A DNA stretch of 64,000 bases from Cauispirillum nitrogeniifigens (GCF_049800675.1 NZ_JBLOOT010000005.1:1-64000); one strand, 5' to 3'. Positions 24,558 to 37,255 are shown, counted from the stretch's first letter. Notes: generated by a model not told the origin, from the letters alone. Translations and numbers: made by a program.

Positions 24558-25040
24558 ATGGTCAACGTCGACGGCCTCGACACCCTGTTGCACAGCCATC
24601 CCTTCTTCTCCGGCATGGACGAGGACATGCTGCGCTTCATCGCCGGCTGCGCCGCCAACGAACGGTTCGAGGCCGGCGACCTGCTGTTCCGCGAGGGCGG
24701 GCCGGCCGACAAGTTCTATGTCATCCGCCACGGCATCGTCGCCGTGGAGGTCGCCATTCCCGGCCGCAGCAAGGCCACCCTGCAAACCCTGCACGAGGAT
24801 GACGTGCTGGGCTGGTCGTGGCTGGTCCCGCCCTACCGCTGGACCTTCGACGCCCGCGCCGTGACGCTGGCCCGTGTGGTCAGCCTGGACGCCGCCTGCC
24901 TGCGCGCCAAGATGGCCGAAAACCACGAGATGGCCTATCACCTGCTGATGCGCTTCACCGCCGTGATGGCCGACCGCCTGCATGCCGCGCGCATGCAGAT
25001 GCTCGACCTGTACGCGCCGGACGGGGACCGGGGGCCATGA
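24558..25040 (+). CDS. Cyclic-nucleotide-binding domain protein of the hydrogenase operon
   Basis: A 160-residue protein consisting of a CRP/FNR-type cyclic-nucleotide-binding beta-roll (about 10-125: FFSGMDEDMLRFIAGCA, GDLLFREGGPADKFYVI, LGWSWLVPPYRWTFDA) and a C-terminal helix. There is no DNA-binding helix-turn-helix, so it is not a classical transcription factor. The usual phosphate-binding RAA motif is replaced by RWTFDARA. It is tightly placed between the beta and gamma subunit genes (overlap ATGA with the latter). Similar proteins occur in other group 3b operons; the role is unknown. Confidence 0.85.
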   Translation: MVNVDGLDTLLHSHPFFSGMDEDMLRFIAGCAANERFEAGDLLFREGGPADKFYVIRHGIVAVEVAIPGRSKATLQTLHEDDVLGWSWLVPPYRWTFDARAVTLARVVSLDAACLRAKMAENHEMAYHLLMRFTAVMADRLHAARMQMLDLYAPDGDRGP

Positions 25041-25888
25041 CCGCCGCCGCCGCCGCCCTGCCGCCGGACCTGATGCTGCCGCGCGCTTTTCGCATCCGCA
25101 AGGTCCGCCGGGAACTGGCCGACACCTTCACCCTGACGCTGGCGCCCGCCGACGGCGGCCCCGTCCCGGCCTTCCTGCCCGGACAGTTCAACATGCTCTA
25201 CGTCCCCGGCGTGGGGGAGGTGCCGATCTCCATCTCCGGCGACCCCGCCCAGCCCGCAGAGCTGGTGCACACCACCCGCGCCGTCGGCGCCGTCACCAAG
25301 GCCATGTGGCGGCTGAAGGCCGGTCAGGTGCTGGGCGTGCGCGGCCCCTTCGGCTCCCCCTGGCCGGTGGAGGCGGCGCTGGGCGACGACGTGGTGATCG
25401 TCGCCGGCGGCATCGGCCTGGCGCCCCTGCGGCCGCTCATCCATGCCGTGCTGGCGCGGCGGGCGGAGTTCGGCAAGGTGCTGATCCTCTATGGCGCCCG
25501 CACCCCCGACGACATCCTGTTCGACCGGCACCTGCGCGACTGGCGCGGCCGCTTCGACCTGTCCGTCCACGTCACCGTCGACCGCGCCACCGGGGCGTGG
25601 TCCGGCAATGTCGGCGTCGTCACCACCCTCGTCCGGCGCGGCGGCTTCGACCCGCACCATACCACCGCCTACGTCTGCGGGCCGGAGGTGATGATGCGCT
25701 ACGCCGCCGACGCTCTGGTCGCCAAGGGCGTGGCCTCCAACCGGGTGTGGCTGTCCATGGAGCGCAACATGAAATGCGCCATCGGCGTGTGCGGCCACTG
25801 CCAGTGGGGCGGGCGCTTCGTGTGCAAGGACGGCCCGGTCTTCAACCACGCCGCCGTGGCCGACGTCCTGCCGCTGACGGACCTGTGA
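25037..25888 (+). CDS. hydG: Group 3b hydrogenase gamma subunit (FAD/NAD(P)H oxidoreductase)
   Basis: ATG 25037 overlaps the previous stop (ATGA), giving 283 residues. A ferredoxin reductase-like FAD domain (FLPGQFNMLYV, then GEVPISISGD) is followed by the NAD(P)-binding domain (VIVAGGIGLAPLRPLI, ILYGARTPDDILF, CGPEVMMRYAA). A C-terminal [2Fe-2S] site has CAIGVCGHC and a distal Cys in RFVC. It exchanges electrons with NAD(P)H. The next subunit gene is 184 bp away because a repeat element lies between. Confidence 0.93.
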   Translation: MTAAAAALPPDLMLPRAFRIRKVRRELADTFTLTLAPADGGPVPAFLPGQFNMLYVPGVGEVPISISGDPAQPAELVHTTRAVGAVTKAMWRLKAGQVLGVRGPFGSPWPVEAALGDDVVIVAGGIGLAPLRPLIHAVLARRAEFGKVLILYGARTPDDILFDRHLRDWRGRFDLSVHVTVDRATGAWSGNVGVVTTLVRRGGFDPHHTTAYVCGPEVMMRYAADALVAKGVASNRVWLSMERNMKCAIGVCGHCQWGGRFVCKDGPVFNHAAVADVLPLTDL

Positions 25889-25904
25889 GGGCGGCATGTT
25901 TTTG

Positions 25905-26046
25905 AACCACCAAGACACAAAGGCACCAAGGAAACGCGCCAACGGTGCCGTGGAGCATGGGCGCGCAGCGCAGAAAATTCCGCCGGTCCTTTTCTGCCTG
26001 CGGCGCCGCACGCTCATCCTCTTGGTGCCTTGGTGTCTTGGTGGTT
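25905..26046. repeat. Palindromic repeat element, copy 2 (inside hydrogenase operon)
   Basis: About 142 bp, starting AACCACCAAGACACAAAGGC and ending CCTTGGTGTCTTGGTGGTT, the reverse complement of its start. The interior shares GCGCAGCGCAGAAAAT and a CTGCCTGCGGCGC segment with copy 1 at 20446-20589, in the same orientation. It fills most of the gap between hydG and hydD and could fold into a very stable mRNA hairpin. Confidence 0.87.
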
Positions 26047-26072
26047 CACCCCCACACTGATGGAGCCCTGCC

Positions 26073-26846
26073 ATGCCCAGACCCAAGCTCGCGGTATGGA
26101 AGTTCTCCAGTTGCGACGGTTGCCAGCTCTCCCTGCTGGACCTGGAGGACGAGTTGATGGCCGTCGCCGGGGCGGTGGAGATCGCCTATTTCCTGGAGGC
26201 CACGCGCGCCACCGCGAAAGGGCCCTACGACATCTCCCTGGTCGAGGGCTCCATCACCACGGCCCATGACGTCGCCCGCATCCAGAAGGTCCGCCGGCAG
26301 TCGCGGTTCCTGGTCGCCATCGGCGCCTGCGCCAATTCGGGCGGCATCCAGGCGCTGAAGAACTTTGCCGACCACGAAGACTTCATCCGCCGGGTCTATG
26401 CCCGGCCGGAGTACATCGCGACCCTGGCGACCTCGACGGGCATCGCCGACCATGTGCCGGTGGACTTCGAGCTGCGCGGCTGCCCGGTCAACAAGCACCA
26501 CCTCGTCGAGGTGCTGAGCGCCGCCCTGGCCGGCCGGAAGCCCGCCATCCCCCGCCATGCCGAATGCATCGAGTGCAAGCGTCGGGGCACCGTCTGCGTC
26601 ACCGTGGCGCGCGGCGAGCCGTGCCTCGGCCCCGTCGTGCAGGCCGGCTGCGGGGGGCTGTGCCCGGCCGTCGGGCGCGGCTGCTACGGCTGCTTCGGCC
26701 CGATGGAGACGCCCAACACCGCCGCCCTGGCCGCCCGCTTCGCCGAGCTAGGACGCTCCAGGGTGGCCATCCGCGACGGGTTCCACCTGTTCAACGCCAA
26801 CGCCGAAGCGTTCCGCGAGGAGGCCGCCCGTCATGACGACACGTAA
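26073..26846 (+). CDS. hydD: Group 3b hydrogenase delta (small) subunit
   Basis: A 257-residue small subunit holding the electron-transfer FeS clusters next to the NiFe site. The proximal cluster ligands start with Cys14 and Cys17 (SSCDGCQLS), then GACANSGG and GCPVNKHH. More clusters are ligated by CIECKRRGTVC and GCGGLCPAVGRGCYGC. No twin-arginine signal is present, in line with a cytoplasmic enzyme. It overlaps the large-subunit gene by 14 nt. Confidence 0.93.
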   Translation: MPRPKLAVWKFSSCDGCQLSLLDLEDELMAVAGAVEIAYFLEATRATAKGPYDISLVEGSITTAHDVARIQKVRRQSRFLVAIGACANSGGIQALKNFADHEDFIRRVYARPEYIATLATSTGIADHVPVDFELRGCPVNKHHLVEVLSAALAGRKPAIPRHAECIECKRRGTVCVTVARGEPCLGPVVQAGCGGLCPAVGRGCYGCFGPMETPNTAALAARFAELGRSRVAIRDGFHLFNANAEAFREEAARHDDT

Positions 26847-28122
26847 GATCAAGGTCGCCGAGTTGGCCCGCGTCGAGGGCGAAGGCGCCCTGGACGTCAC
26901 CATCCGCAGGGGCGTCATCACCGACCTGAAGTTCCGCATCCACGAACCGCCACGTTTCTTCGAGGCGCTGCTGGTCGGCCGCGCCTTCACCGAGGCCCCC
27001 GACATCACCGCGCGCATCTGCGGCATCTGCCCGGTGGCCTATCTGCTCGGCGCCTCGCAGGCCATGGAGGACGCTCTGGGCGTGCGGGTTGAGGGGCCGC
27101 TGCACGACCTGCGGCGGCTGGTCTACGCCGGGGAGTGGATCGAAAGCCACGTCCTGCACGTCGCCATGCTGCACATGCCCGACTTCCTGGGCTTCCAGGA
27201 CGCCCTGCGCATGGCCCGCGAACATCCCCGCACGGTGGAAACCGCCCTGCGCCTGAAGAAGCTGGGCAACACCCTGCTGGAGGTCATTGGCGGGCGGGCG
27301 GTGCATCCCGTCAACCTCAAGGTCGGCGGCTTCTATTCGGTGCCGCGCAAGGACTCCTTGCGCGCCCTGCTGCCGGAGGTCGACTGGGCCATCGACGCGG
27401 CGCGCGGGCTGCTCGCCACCGTCGGCCGCCTGCCCATGCCGGAACTGGAGCGCGACTATCTGTTCGTCGCCCTGCACCATGCTTCCGAATACGCCGTGGT
27501 CGACGGCCGGCTGGCCTCCAGCGCGGGCCTGGACATTCCCGTTCCGGCCTTCTTCGATCATTTCGCCGAGGAGCACGTGGCGCATTCCAACGCCCTGCAC
27601 GGCCGCACCCGCGACGGCCGGCCCTACCACGTCGGGCCGCTGGCCCGCTGGGCGGTCAACCATGATCGCCTGCACCCGGACGTCCGCACCGCCGCCACCG
27701 AGGCCGGAGCCGGGCCAGTGGTGCGCAACCCGTTCCAGAGCATCGTCGTGCGCATGGCCGAGGTGCTCCAGGCCCTGCTCGATGCCCGCGCCCTGATCGA
27801 CGGCTACGAGGAACCCGACGCCCCGGCGGTGCCCGTGGAGCCCCGCGCCGGCACCGGCACCGGCTGCACCGAGGCCCCGCGCGGCATCTGCGTGCATCGC
27901 TACACCCTCGACGACGACGGCACCATCATGGCGGCCACCATCGTCCCGCCGACGGCGCAGAACCAGCCGACCATCGAGGACGACTTGCGCGCCGTCATCG
28001 CGGGCAACCTGTCCCTCGATGACGCCCCGCTGCAATGGCGCTGCGAACAGGCCATCCGCAACTACGACCCCTGCATCTCCTGCGCCACCCACTTCCTGCG
28101 GCTGCGGGTGGACAGGGGGTGA
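26833..28122 (+). CDS. hydA: Group 3b hydrogenase alpha (large, NiFe catalytic) subunit
   Basis: A 429-residue catalytic subunit. The NiFe-binding motifs are Cys63 and Cys66 in RICGICPVAY and Cys414 and Cys417 in DPCISCATHF. Only nine residues follow His420 (FLRLRVDRG), so any maturation peptide is very short, as in related archaeal soluble hydrogenases. Hydrogenase maturation (hyp) genes and the endopeptidase are not in the window. The enzyme would couple H2 to NAD(P)H, and some members also reduce sulfur. Confidence 0.95.
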   Translation: MTTRKIKVAELARVEGEGALDVTIRRGVITDLKFRIHEPPRFFEALLVGRAFTEAPDITARICGICPVAYLLGASQAMEDALGVRVEGPLHDLRRLVYAGEWIESHVLHVAMLHMPDFLGFQDALRMAREHPRTVETALRLKKLGNTLLEVIGGRAVHPVNLKVGGFYSVPRKDSLRALLPEVDWAIDAARGLLATVGRLPMPELERDYLFVALHHASEYAVVDGRLASSAGLDIPVPAFFDHFAEEHVAHSNALHGRTRDGRPYHVGPLARWAVNHDRLHPDVRTAATEAGAGPVVRNPFQSIVVRMAEVLQALLDARALIDGYEEPDAPAVPVEPRAGTGTGCTEAPRGICVHRYTLDDDGTIMAATIVPPTAQNQPTIEDDLRAVIAGNLSLDDAPLQWRCEQAIRNYDPCISCATHFLRLRVDRG

Positions 28123-28175
28123 GGGCGCCTGCTTGAACTAACGAGAGCAGGTATTTTGGAACTATTTGCGATCAA

Positions 28176-29204
28176 TCACGCCGTGGGAATCAGCTCCCGC
28201 GTTTTGAACCACTTTAAGCCGTCGTGCCAAAAAATTTCGAGCGGACAGGTAGGCAACTGCTCGGCAATTTTCGAAACAAGCGCGTCGAAAACGCTCTTCT
28301 GCAAATCGGGTAGGATGTTTGCTATCTGGGCGCCTGCCATTGTAAGAATGTAGACAGGTACAGCCGGCTTCTCATCATTCAACATTAAGGCGTCCTCCGT
28401 CCCGCGCCCAATCTCGAAGGGGAAGGGGTTAGGGAGTGCGACTCCGTGACCTCCGAAATGTATCAGCCACCGCAGTTCGCCATTAGACAAAGTCATTTCA
28501 ACGGCAATAGCGACTTGGCAAAACGGTCCAGGAGCACTGAGAAGATCTGCGCCAACAAGCGCCAACTGTTCGGCAAACGGAAGCTCGCCGGAGAGACATC
28601 TCGGGACACAATCCACTATCCTGTTTTTGCACAACCTCTCGAAAGCTGACGCTGTATCTGAATCCAGTTCATCAATAACTCTTAGTACTTTGTGCGAAAA
28701 AGTCCCCGGCCTACGGACTTCTGAGGCAAGAACCCGCCCCCACCGATGCCTCAACTCCTCTGTTGAGGCCCCTTCTGCATATGTTTCAAAACGATCCAGG
28801 AAGGCAGGGTCGATAGGTTTGTCTGCGCCCATTTGTCCTGGGCTCTCTGGACAAGGGCCGCTGAGATCAGCTAACGCCTCATTTACAACAGCATCTTTAT
28901 TCTCTTGCTTGCGGATAATGGCGTAGAATTCGCCGTTGAGAGCACGTTCAGCCAGAGACGGATCAACCGCAATCCGGCGCAATGCCGATTCAAGAGCGGC
29001 CTCATGTATTTTTAGATCGCCTTGCAGGCGAGAACGCCTCTTCGCTACCGTCTCTTCTATCGGGACGTTCAGACGATCTACAATATTTCCACACAAGCGA
29101 TCCACTGCCGCAACGAATCGAGACTTAGCCGAGGCCGTTAGGCCGGATTCAGTGAGTTGGGCAGAAATAGAGGTTTCTTCGGCAAGTGGATCTTTGGTCG
29201 TCAT
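28176..29204 (-). CDS. DUF2806 domain protein
   Basis: ATG 29204 has an AAGG-rich upstream site and gives 342 residues; an ATG at 29231 would add nine. The central part matches DUF2806: PIDPAFLDRFETYAEGASTEELRHRWGRVLASEVRRPG. Function is unknown; members are scattered in accessory regions. Codon and base use is clearly more AT-rich than in the flanking hydrogenase and acetoacetyl-CoA synthetase genes (runs such as CTTATTTAG and TTTTTGCACA), which points to recent transfer. It is convergent with the hydrogenase operon. Confidence 0.78.
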   Translation of the reverse strand: MTTKDPLAEETSISAQLTESGLTASAKSRFVAAVDRLCGNIVDRLNVPIEETVAKRRSRLQGDLKIHEAALESALRRIAVDPSLAERALNGEFYAIIRKQENKDAVVNEALADLSGPCPESPGQMGADKPIDPAFLDRFETYAEGASTEELRHRWGRVLASEVRRPGTFSHKVLRVIDELDSDTASAFERLCKNRIVDCVPRCLSGELPFAEQLALVGADLLSAPGPFCQVAIAVEMTLSNGELRWLIHFGGHGVALPNPFPFEIGRGTEDALMLNDEKPAVPVYILTMAGAQIANILPDLQKSVFDALVSKIAEQLPTCPLEIFWHDGLKWFKTRELIPTA

Positions 29205-29507
29205 CGCCCCCGCCTTGATGTCTTTGTACATACTTACAAGACCGTACAACCGGACTACTGAACAATCAGTAGCAGCGTATGAGCAGGGCGGGCGGCGCGT
29301 CAACCAGTGGCACCAACTACGCCTGGATGTTAACGGAGGCCCCGCGCCCCGCGAACATGTTTGACCCGCACGGGGCCGCCATAAGCGTAAATCGATTTTT
29401 GATTCAGCACATTACGACTTTCTTCAGCGCCCCAGCCCCCGCTTTCGCGGGGGTGACCTAGGGGTTCGTGAAGGGCGAACTTCCCCCGAAACCGACGAAC
29501 GAAAACC
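29205..29507. other. Gene-free interval with hairpin
   Basis: About 300 bp without a convincing gene, moderately AT-rich at its left end next to the DUF2806 gene. It contains the hairpin at 29436-29453 and a block (about 29285-29400) with no recognisable reading frame. The interval may be a scar of the insertion that brought in the DUF2806 gene, but nothing diagnostic is visible. Confidence 0.4.
29436..29453 (-). terminator. Possible terminator hairpin after acetoacetyl-CoA synthetase
   Basis: A 7-bp GC stem (CCCCCGC with GCGGGGG) and TTTC loop, 55 bp beyond the stop of the minus-strand gene. There is no T tract. Similar CCCGC-TTTC-GCGGG hairpins are common intergenic repeats in Alphaproteobacteria, so it could be such a repeat instead. 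Confidence 0.35.
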
Positions 29508-31460
<1,953 letters not shown>

Positions 31461-31666
31461 GGGTTTCTCTCCACCGGACTGACTGTTGTGCGTTGTTTGG
31501 ACCCGAGTGTGCACCAAGCCAGCCCGTCCGCCAAGCACCCGCGCGGAGGGGTCGGGCATTCTGCGCATACAATTTAGCGCTTCGGCGCATACTTTCAGAT
31601 TCATCGCCGGGGCGGAATCTGCTATGGGTCGGGGACCACGAGAACATCCCATGGGAGAAGACGCAG

Positions 31667-32428
31667 ATGGACGTGAAGGGTGTTGCCGCCATCGTCACCG
31701 GCGGGGCCTCGGGCCTCGGCCGCGCCACCGCGCAGGCGCTGATCGACGCCGGCGCGCGGGTGACCGTGCTCGACGTCAAGGAAGATGACCTGCGGGCCGC
31801 CGCCGCCGACATGGGCGCCCTGGCGGCGCCCTGCGACGTGACCAGCGCGGAGTCGGTCAAGGCCGCCCTGGCGACCGCGCGCGAGGCGCACGGCCCGGCG
31901 CGCATCTGCGTGAACTGCGCCGGCGTGGTGCACGGCGGACGCATCGTCGGCCGCGACGGCCCGATGGACCTGGCCGCCTTCACCCGCGTCATCCACATCA
32001 ACCTGATCGGCACCTTCAACGTCATGAGCCAGGCCGCCGCCGACATGGTCGGGCTGGAGCCGATGACCGAAGGGGAGCGCGGGCTGATCGTCAACACGGC
32101 GTCCATCGCCGCGTTCGAGGGCCAGTTCGGCCAGGCCGCCTACTCCGCATCCAAGGGCGGCGTCGCGGCGCTGACCCTGCCGGCGGCGCGCGAGTTCGCG
32201 CCCAAGGGCATCCGCGTCATGTGCATCGCGCCGGGCATCTTCGAGACGCCGATGTTCGAGGGCCTGCCGCAGGAAACCCTCGACGGCCTGCTGGCCAAGA
32301 CCCTGTATCCGCAGCGCCTGGGCCGCCCGGAGGAATACGCCCGCATGGTCCTGGCGATCGCCGCCAACCCCATGCTCAACGGTACCGCCATCCGCCTGGA
32401 CGGCGCCATCCGCCTGGAACCGCGCTGA
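31667..32428 (+). CDS. SDR dehydrogenase, 3-hydroxyacyl-CoA dehydrogenase type
   Basis: ATG 31667 has a GGGAGA site and gives 253 residues. It is a classical short-chain dehydrogenase: GGASGLG cofactor loop (about 12-18), VLDVKEDD suggesting NAD preference (Asp after the second strand), NCAG, and catalytic YSASKGG. The insert with VGLEPMTEGERG and the tail YPQRLGRPEEYA resemble type II 3-hydroxyacyl-CoA dehydrogenase (HSD17B10-like). It would oxidise short or branched 3-hydroxyacyl-CoA. A terminator follows. Confidence 0.88.
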   Translation: MDVKGVAAIVTGGASGLGRATAQALIDAGARVTVLDVKEDDLRAAAADMGALAAPCDVTSAESVKAALATAREAHGPARICVNCAGVVHGGRIVGRDGPMDLAAFTRVIHINLIGTFNVMSQAAADMVGLEPMTEGERGLIVNTASIAAFEGQFGQAAYSASKGGVAALTLPAAREFAPKGIRVMCIAPGIFETPMFEGLPQETLDGLLAKTLYPQRLGRPEEYARMVLAIAANPMLNGTAIRLDGAIRLEPR

Positions 32429-32463
32429 GGCTTCCGGCCAAGGCAGCCGCCTCCGCCACCACA

Positions 32464-32499
32464 ACGCCGTCGCCCCCACCAAAGCAGGGGCGACGGCGT
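32464..32499 (+). terminator. Strong hairpin terminator
   Basis: A perfect 13-bp stem (32464-32476 with 32487-32499) and 10-nt loop, 35 bp after the SDR stop and 22 bp before the stop of the convergent small gene. It probably serves both directions. No T tract follows. Confidence 0.6.
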
Positions 32500-32521
32500 G
32501 TCCGTTGGCGTGCGCCGGCCG

Positions 32522-32776
32522 TCAGCCGCCCAGCAGACCCGCGCCGGTGCTGCGCGGCAGGATGGCAAGGTCGGCGTCACCGGCGACGGAGGTGAACAGG
32601 CCGTCGTCGAAGTAGACCTTCAGCCCCCCGGCGGCGACGGCGGCGCAAGCCTCGGCCAGGGCATAGGGAACCAGGCCGACGGCCACCGTCTCATGCCATT
32701 CCTCGCCCGGAAGAAGCCCGAAGACACTGCCGATGTGAGCCGCCTGGGCGGCGCTGCGAACGGTGATCGTTACCAT
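32522..32776 (-). CDS. Small hypothetical protein
   Basis: An 84-residue protein if ATG 32776 is used; ATG 32785 or the longer frame to 32827 are alternatives. It is soluble, mixed alpha/beta (TITVRSAAQAAHIGSVFGLL, then VAVGLVPYALAEACAAV and LKVYFDDGLFTSVAG). No family is recognised and no signal peptide is seen. It is convergent with the SDR gene and isolated, with about 380 bp of non-coding DNA upstream. Coding status is reasonable from codon use but not certain. Confidence 0.45.
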   Translation of the reverse strand: MVTITVRSAAQAAHIGSVFGLLPGEEWHETVAVGLVPYALAEACAAVAAGGLKVYFDDGLFTSVAGDADLAILPRSTGAGLLGG

Positions 32777-33159
32777 TGCCCTCATCCTTTTCGGCGTCAC
32801 TTGTTGTGTTCTTATACCTTGGGTCACCCTGTAACATCCCCTAGGGTGCCCCCGGTCTTAGCCTTGAAGATGGGGCAAAACGGCGGCCTCGTACACCCCT
32901 CAGAGGGCGGTGTTCCCGCACCGGATGGGTTACCTCAAAAGGGGTAGACACGGCCGCCCGCCCGCCAATCGGGCCGGCCAGGGTTTCCGCCGCGAAATGC
33001 CAAGGAATATTCTGAAGATCCGGCCGTAACGCCTTCCACCAACGGCGTTTTCCAAAACCAAAAGAGTCCTCCGCCAGCGGGGCTAATCCGCTCGGTGAAG
33101 AGTCTGGAGTCTCAGCGGCTTGCCGCGCCGCACCTATCCCTTTGGAACGGTTCCAGGCT
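32777..33159. other. Gene-free interval downstream of tsaD
   Basis: About 380 bp of lower GC content with no convincing reading frame. It should contain the promoter of the small minus-strand gene and the end of the tsaD transcript. A 6-bp hairpin (33028-33033 with 33044-33049) followed by TTTCC is the only structure noticed. No RNA gene or mobile element was recognised. Confidence 0.4.
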
Positions 33160-34218
33160 TTACGCCCCCCGCTCCGGCCGCCTTGGGGCATCCGGGTCAA
33201 GCGGCCAGCGCGGGCGCGGCTTGAAGTCCAGGGGGTCGACATGGCCCAGGCGCAGGTGCTCCAGCCCCGCCCAGGCGATCATGGCGGCGTTGTCGGTGCA
33301 CCAGCGCAGCGGCGGGGCGACGAAGGACAGCCCGGCCTGGGCGGCCAGCGCCGTCAGGCCGGCGCGCAGGGGGGCATTGGCGGCGACTCCACCGGCCGCC
33401 ACCAGGGCCGTGCCATCGGGATAGGTATCCCGGAACAGCGCGACCGCCCGCCGCACCCGGCCGAGGGTCGAGTCGACCAGCGCCGCCTGGAACGACGCCG
33501 CCAGGTCCAGGGCATCGCGCTCGGCCAGAGGCCCCGGCGGCAGCTTTTCCACCGTCTGGCGCACCGCCGTCTTGAGGCCGGAGAAGGAGAAGTCGCAGCC
33601 CGGCCGCCCCTTCAGCGGCCGGGGCAGGTCGAAGCGCGCAGCGTCGCCCCGCTCGGCGGCGGCCTGCACCGCCGGCCCGCCCGGATAGCCCAGGCCGAGC
33701 ATCTTGGCGACCTTGTCGAAGGCTTCGCCGGCGGCGTCGTCGATGGTGGTGCCCAGGCGGCGGTAGCGCCCCACCCCTTCGACCACCACCGTCTGGCAGT
33801 GGCCGCCCGACACCAGCAGCAGCAGGTAGGGGAAGGGCACGTCGTCGGACAGCCGCGCCGTCAGGGCATGGCCTTCCAGGTGGTTGACCGCCAGGAACGG
33901 CAGGCCGTGCACGGCGGCGATGGCCTTGGCGGTCATCACGCCGACGATCACCCCGCCGATCAGCCCCGGCCCGCCGGTCGCCGCCACGGCGTCCAGATCC
34001 CGGAAGGACAGCCCGGCGCGGGCCATGGCCTCGGCCACCAGGCGGTCGACGTGGTCGAGGTGGGCGCGGGCGGCGATCTCGGGCACCACGCCGCCATAGG
34101 GGCGGTGCTCGTCAAGCTGCGACAGCACCACCTCAGACAACACCCGAGGGGAGGCGTCGTCGCGCACCACGGCGGCGGCCGTCTCGTCGCAGCTCGTCTC
34201 GATGCCCAGGACGATCAT
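33160..34218 (-). CDS. tsaD: tRNA N6-threonylcarbamoyladenosine transferase TsaD
   Basis: ATG 34218 gives 352 residues. TsaD transfers the threonylcarbamoyl group to A37 of ANN-decoding tRNAs. The ASKHA fold is clear: GIETSCDETAAAVV at the start, ATGGPGLIGGVIVG, the metal-binding NHLEGH, LLVSGGHCQ, and DNAAMIAWAGLE near the end. The start was set by homology and by its separation from hemC; the frame itself runs on through the divergent region. It is divergent from hemC with 48 bp between starts, a conserved alphaproteobacterial arrangement. Confidence 0.96.
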   Translation of the reverse strand: MIVLGIETSCDETAAAVVRDDASPRVLSEVVLSQLDEHRPYGGVVPEIAARAHLDHVDRLVAEAMARAGLSFRDLDAVAATGGPGLIGGVIVGVMTAKAIAAVHGLPFLAVNHLEGHALTARLSDDVPFPYLLLLVSGGHCQTVVVEGVGRYRRLGTTIDDAAGEAFDKVAKMLGLGYPGGPAVQAAAERGDAARFDLPRPLKGRPGCDFSFSGLKTAVRQTVEKLPPGPLAERDALDLAASFQAALVDSTLGRVRRAVALFRDTYPDGTALVAAGGVAANAPLRAGLTALAAQAGLSFVAPPLRWCTDNAAMIAWAGLEHLRLGHVDPLDFKPRPRWPLDPDAPRRPERGA

Positions 34219-34266
34219 CACTTTGCCCTTTTCATGCCGGAGGCCAGCCCTTACAACACTGGGGCC

Positions 34267-35211
34267 ATGACGACCAGACCCAAGTTGCGAATCGGAACCC
34301 GGGGCAGCCCGCTTGCCCTCGCCCAGGCCCACGCGGTGCGCGATGCACTGGTGGCCGCCCATGCCGAATTGGCCGAACCCGGCGCGGTGAGCGTGGAGGT
34401 CTTCAAGACCACCGGCGACATCGTGCTCGACCGGCCGCTGTCGGAGATCGGTGGCAAGGGCCTGTTCACCAAGGAACTGGACGACGCCATGCTGCGCGGC
34501 GACATCGAGATCGCCGTCCACAGCATGAAGGACGTCGCCACGGTCCTGCCGCCGGGCATCGTGCTGCCGACCATCGTCGAGCGCGAGGACCCGCGCGACG
34601 CCTTCATGTGCCTCAAGGCCAGGTCCCTGGCCGAGCTGCCGCCAGGATCGGTGGTCGGCACGGCATCGCTGCGGCGCGGGGCGCAGGTCAGGAACCTCTA
34701 CCCCCATCTTTCCGTTACCTCCCTCAGGGGAAACGTGCAGACGCGTCTGCGCCGCCTGGAGGAGGGACACATCGACGCCACCTTGCTGGCCATGGCCGGC
34801 CTCAACCGCCTGGGCCTGTCCGGCCACGCCGCCGCCGTCTTCTCGCCCGAGGAAATGCTCCCGGCCGTGGCCCAGGGCGCGGTCGGCGTGACCTGCCGCG
34901 CCGATGACGCCGACAGCCACCGCTGGCTGGCGCCTCTGGCCCATGCCGAAACGACGACGCGGGTGATCTGCGAGCGCGCCTTCCTGCGGGCGCTGGACGG
35001 GTCGTGCCGGACGCCCATCGCCGGGCTGGCGGAGGTCACCGCCGACGGCGAGCTGTGGCTGCGCGGCTGCATCATCCGCCCCGACGGCTCCGAGCGGCTG
35101 GACATCGAGGCCCGCGGCCCGCTGGCCGAGGCCGAGGCCATCGGCCGCGCCGCCGGCGAGGAGTTGCTGGGCCGCGCCGGTCCCGGTTTCCTGGACGTTC
35201 CGGCGGGCTAG
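34267..35211 (+). CDS. hemC: Porphobilinogen deaminase (hydroxymethylbilane synthase)
   Basis: ATG 34267 gives 314 residues. It joins four porphobilinogens into hydroxymethylbilane for heme, siroheme and cobalamin. The N-terminal RIGTRGSPLALAQA, the KGLFTKELDDAML and VHSMKDV segments, and TASLRRGAQV are conserved. Cys247 in GSCRTPIAG carries the dipyrromethane cofactor. It begins the hemC-hemD/mic60-hemY-rhomboid operon; hemD follows after 4 nt. Confidence 0.97.
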   Translation: MTTRPKLRIGTRGSPLALAQAHAVRDALVAAHAELAEPGAVSVEVFKTTGDIVLDRPLSEIGGKGLFTKELDDAMLRGDIEIAVHSMKDVATVLPPGIVLPTIVEREDPRDAFMCLKARSLAELPPGSVVGTASLRRGAQVRNLYPHLSVTSLRGNVQTRLRRLEEGHIDATLLAMAGLNRLGLSGHAAAVFSPEEMLPAVAQGAVGVTCRADDADSHRWLAPLAHAETTTRVICERAFLRALDGSCRTPIAGLAEVTADGELWLRGCIIRPDGSERLDIEARGPLAEAEAIGRAAGEELLGRAGPGFLDVPAG

Positions 35212-35215
35212 GCCG

Positions 35216-37252
<2,037 letters not shown>

Positions 37253-37255
37253 GCC

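Noticed and set aside
33142..34266. In-frame upstream extension of hemC
   Set aside because: The extension is antisense to tsaD. The HemC N-terminus and the divergent promoter gap fix the start at 34267.
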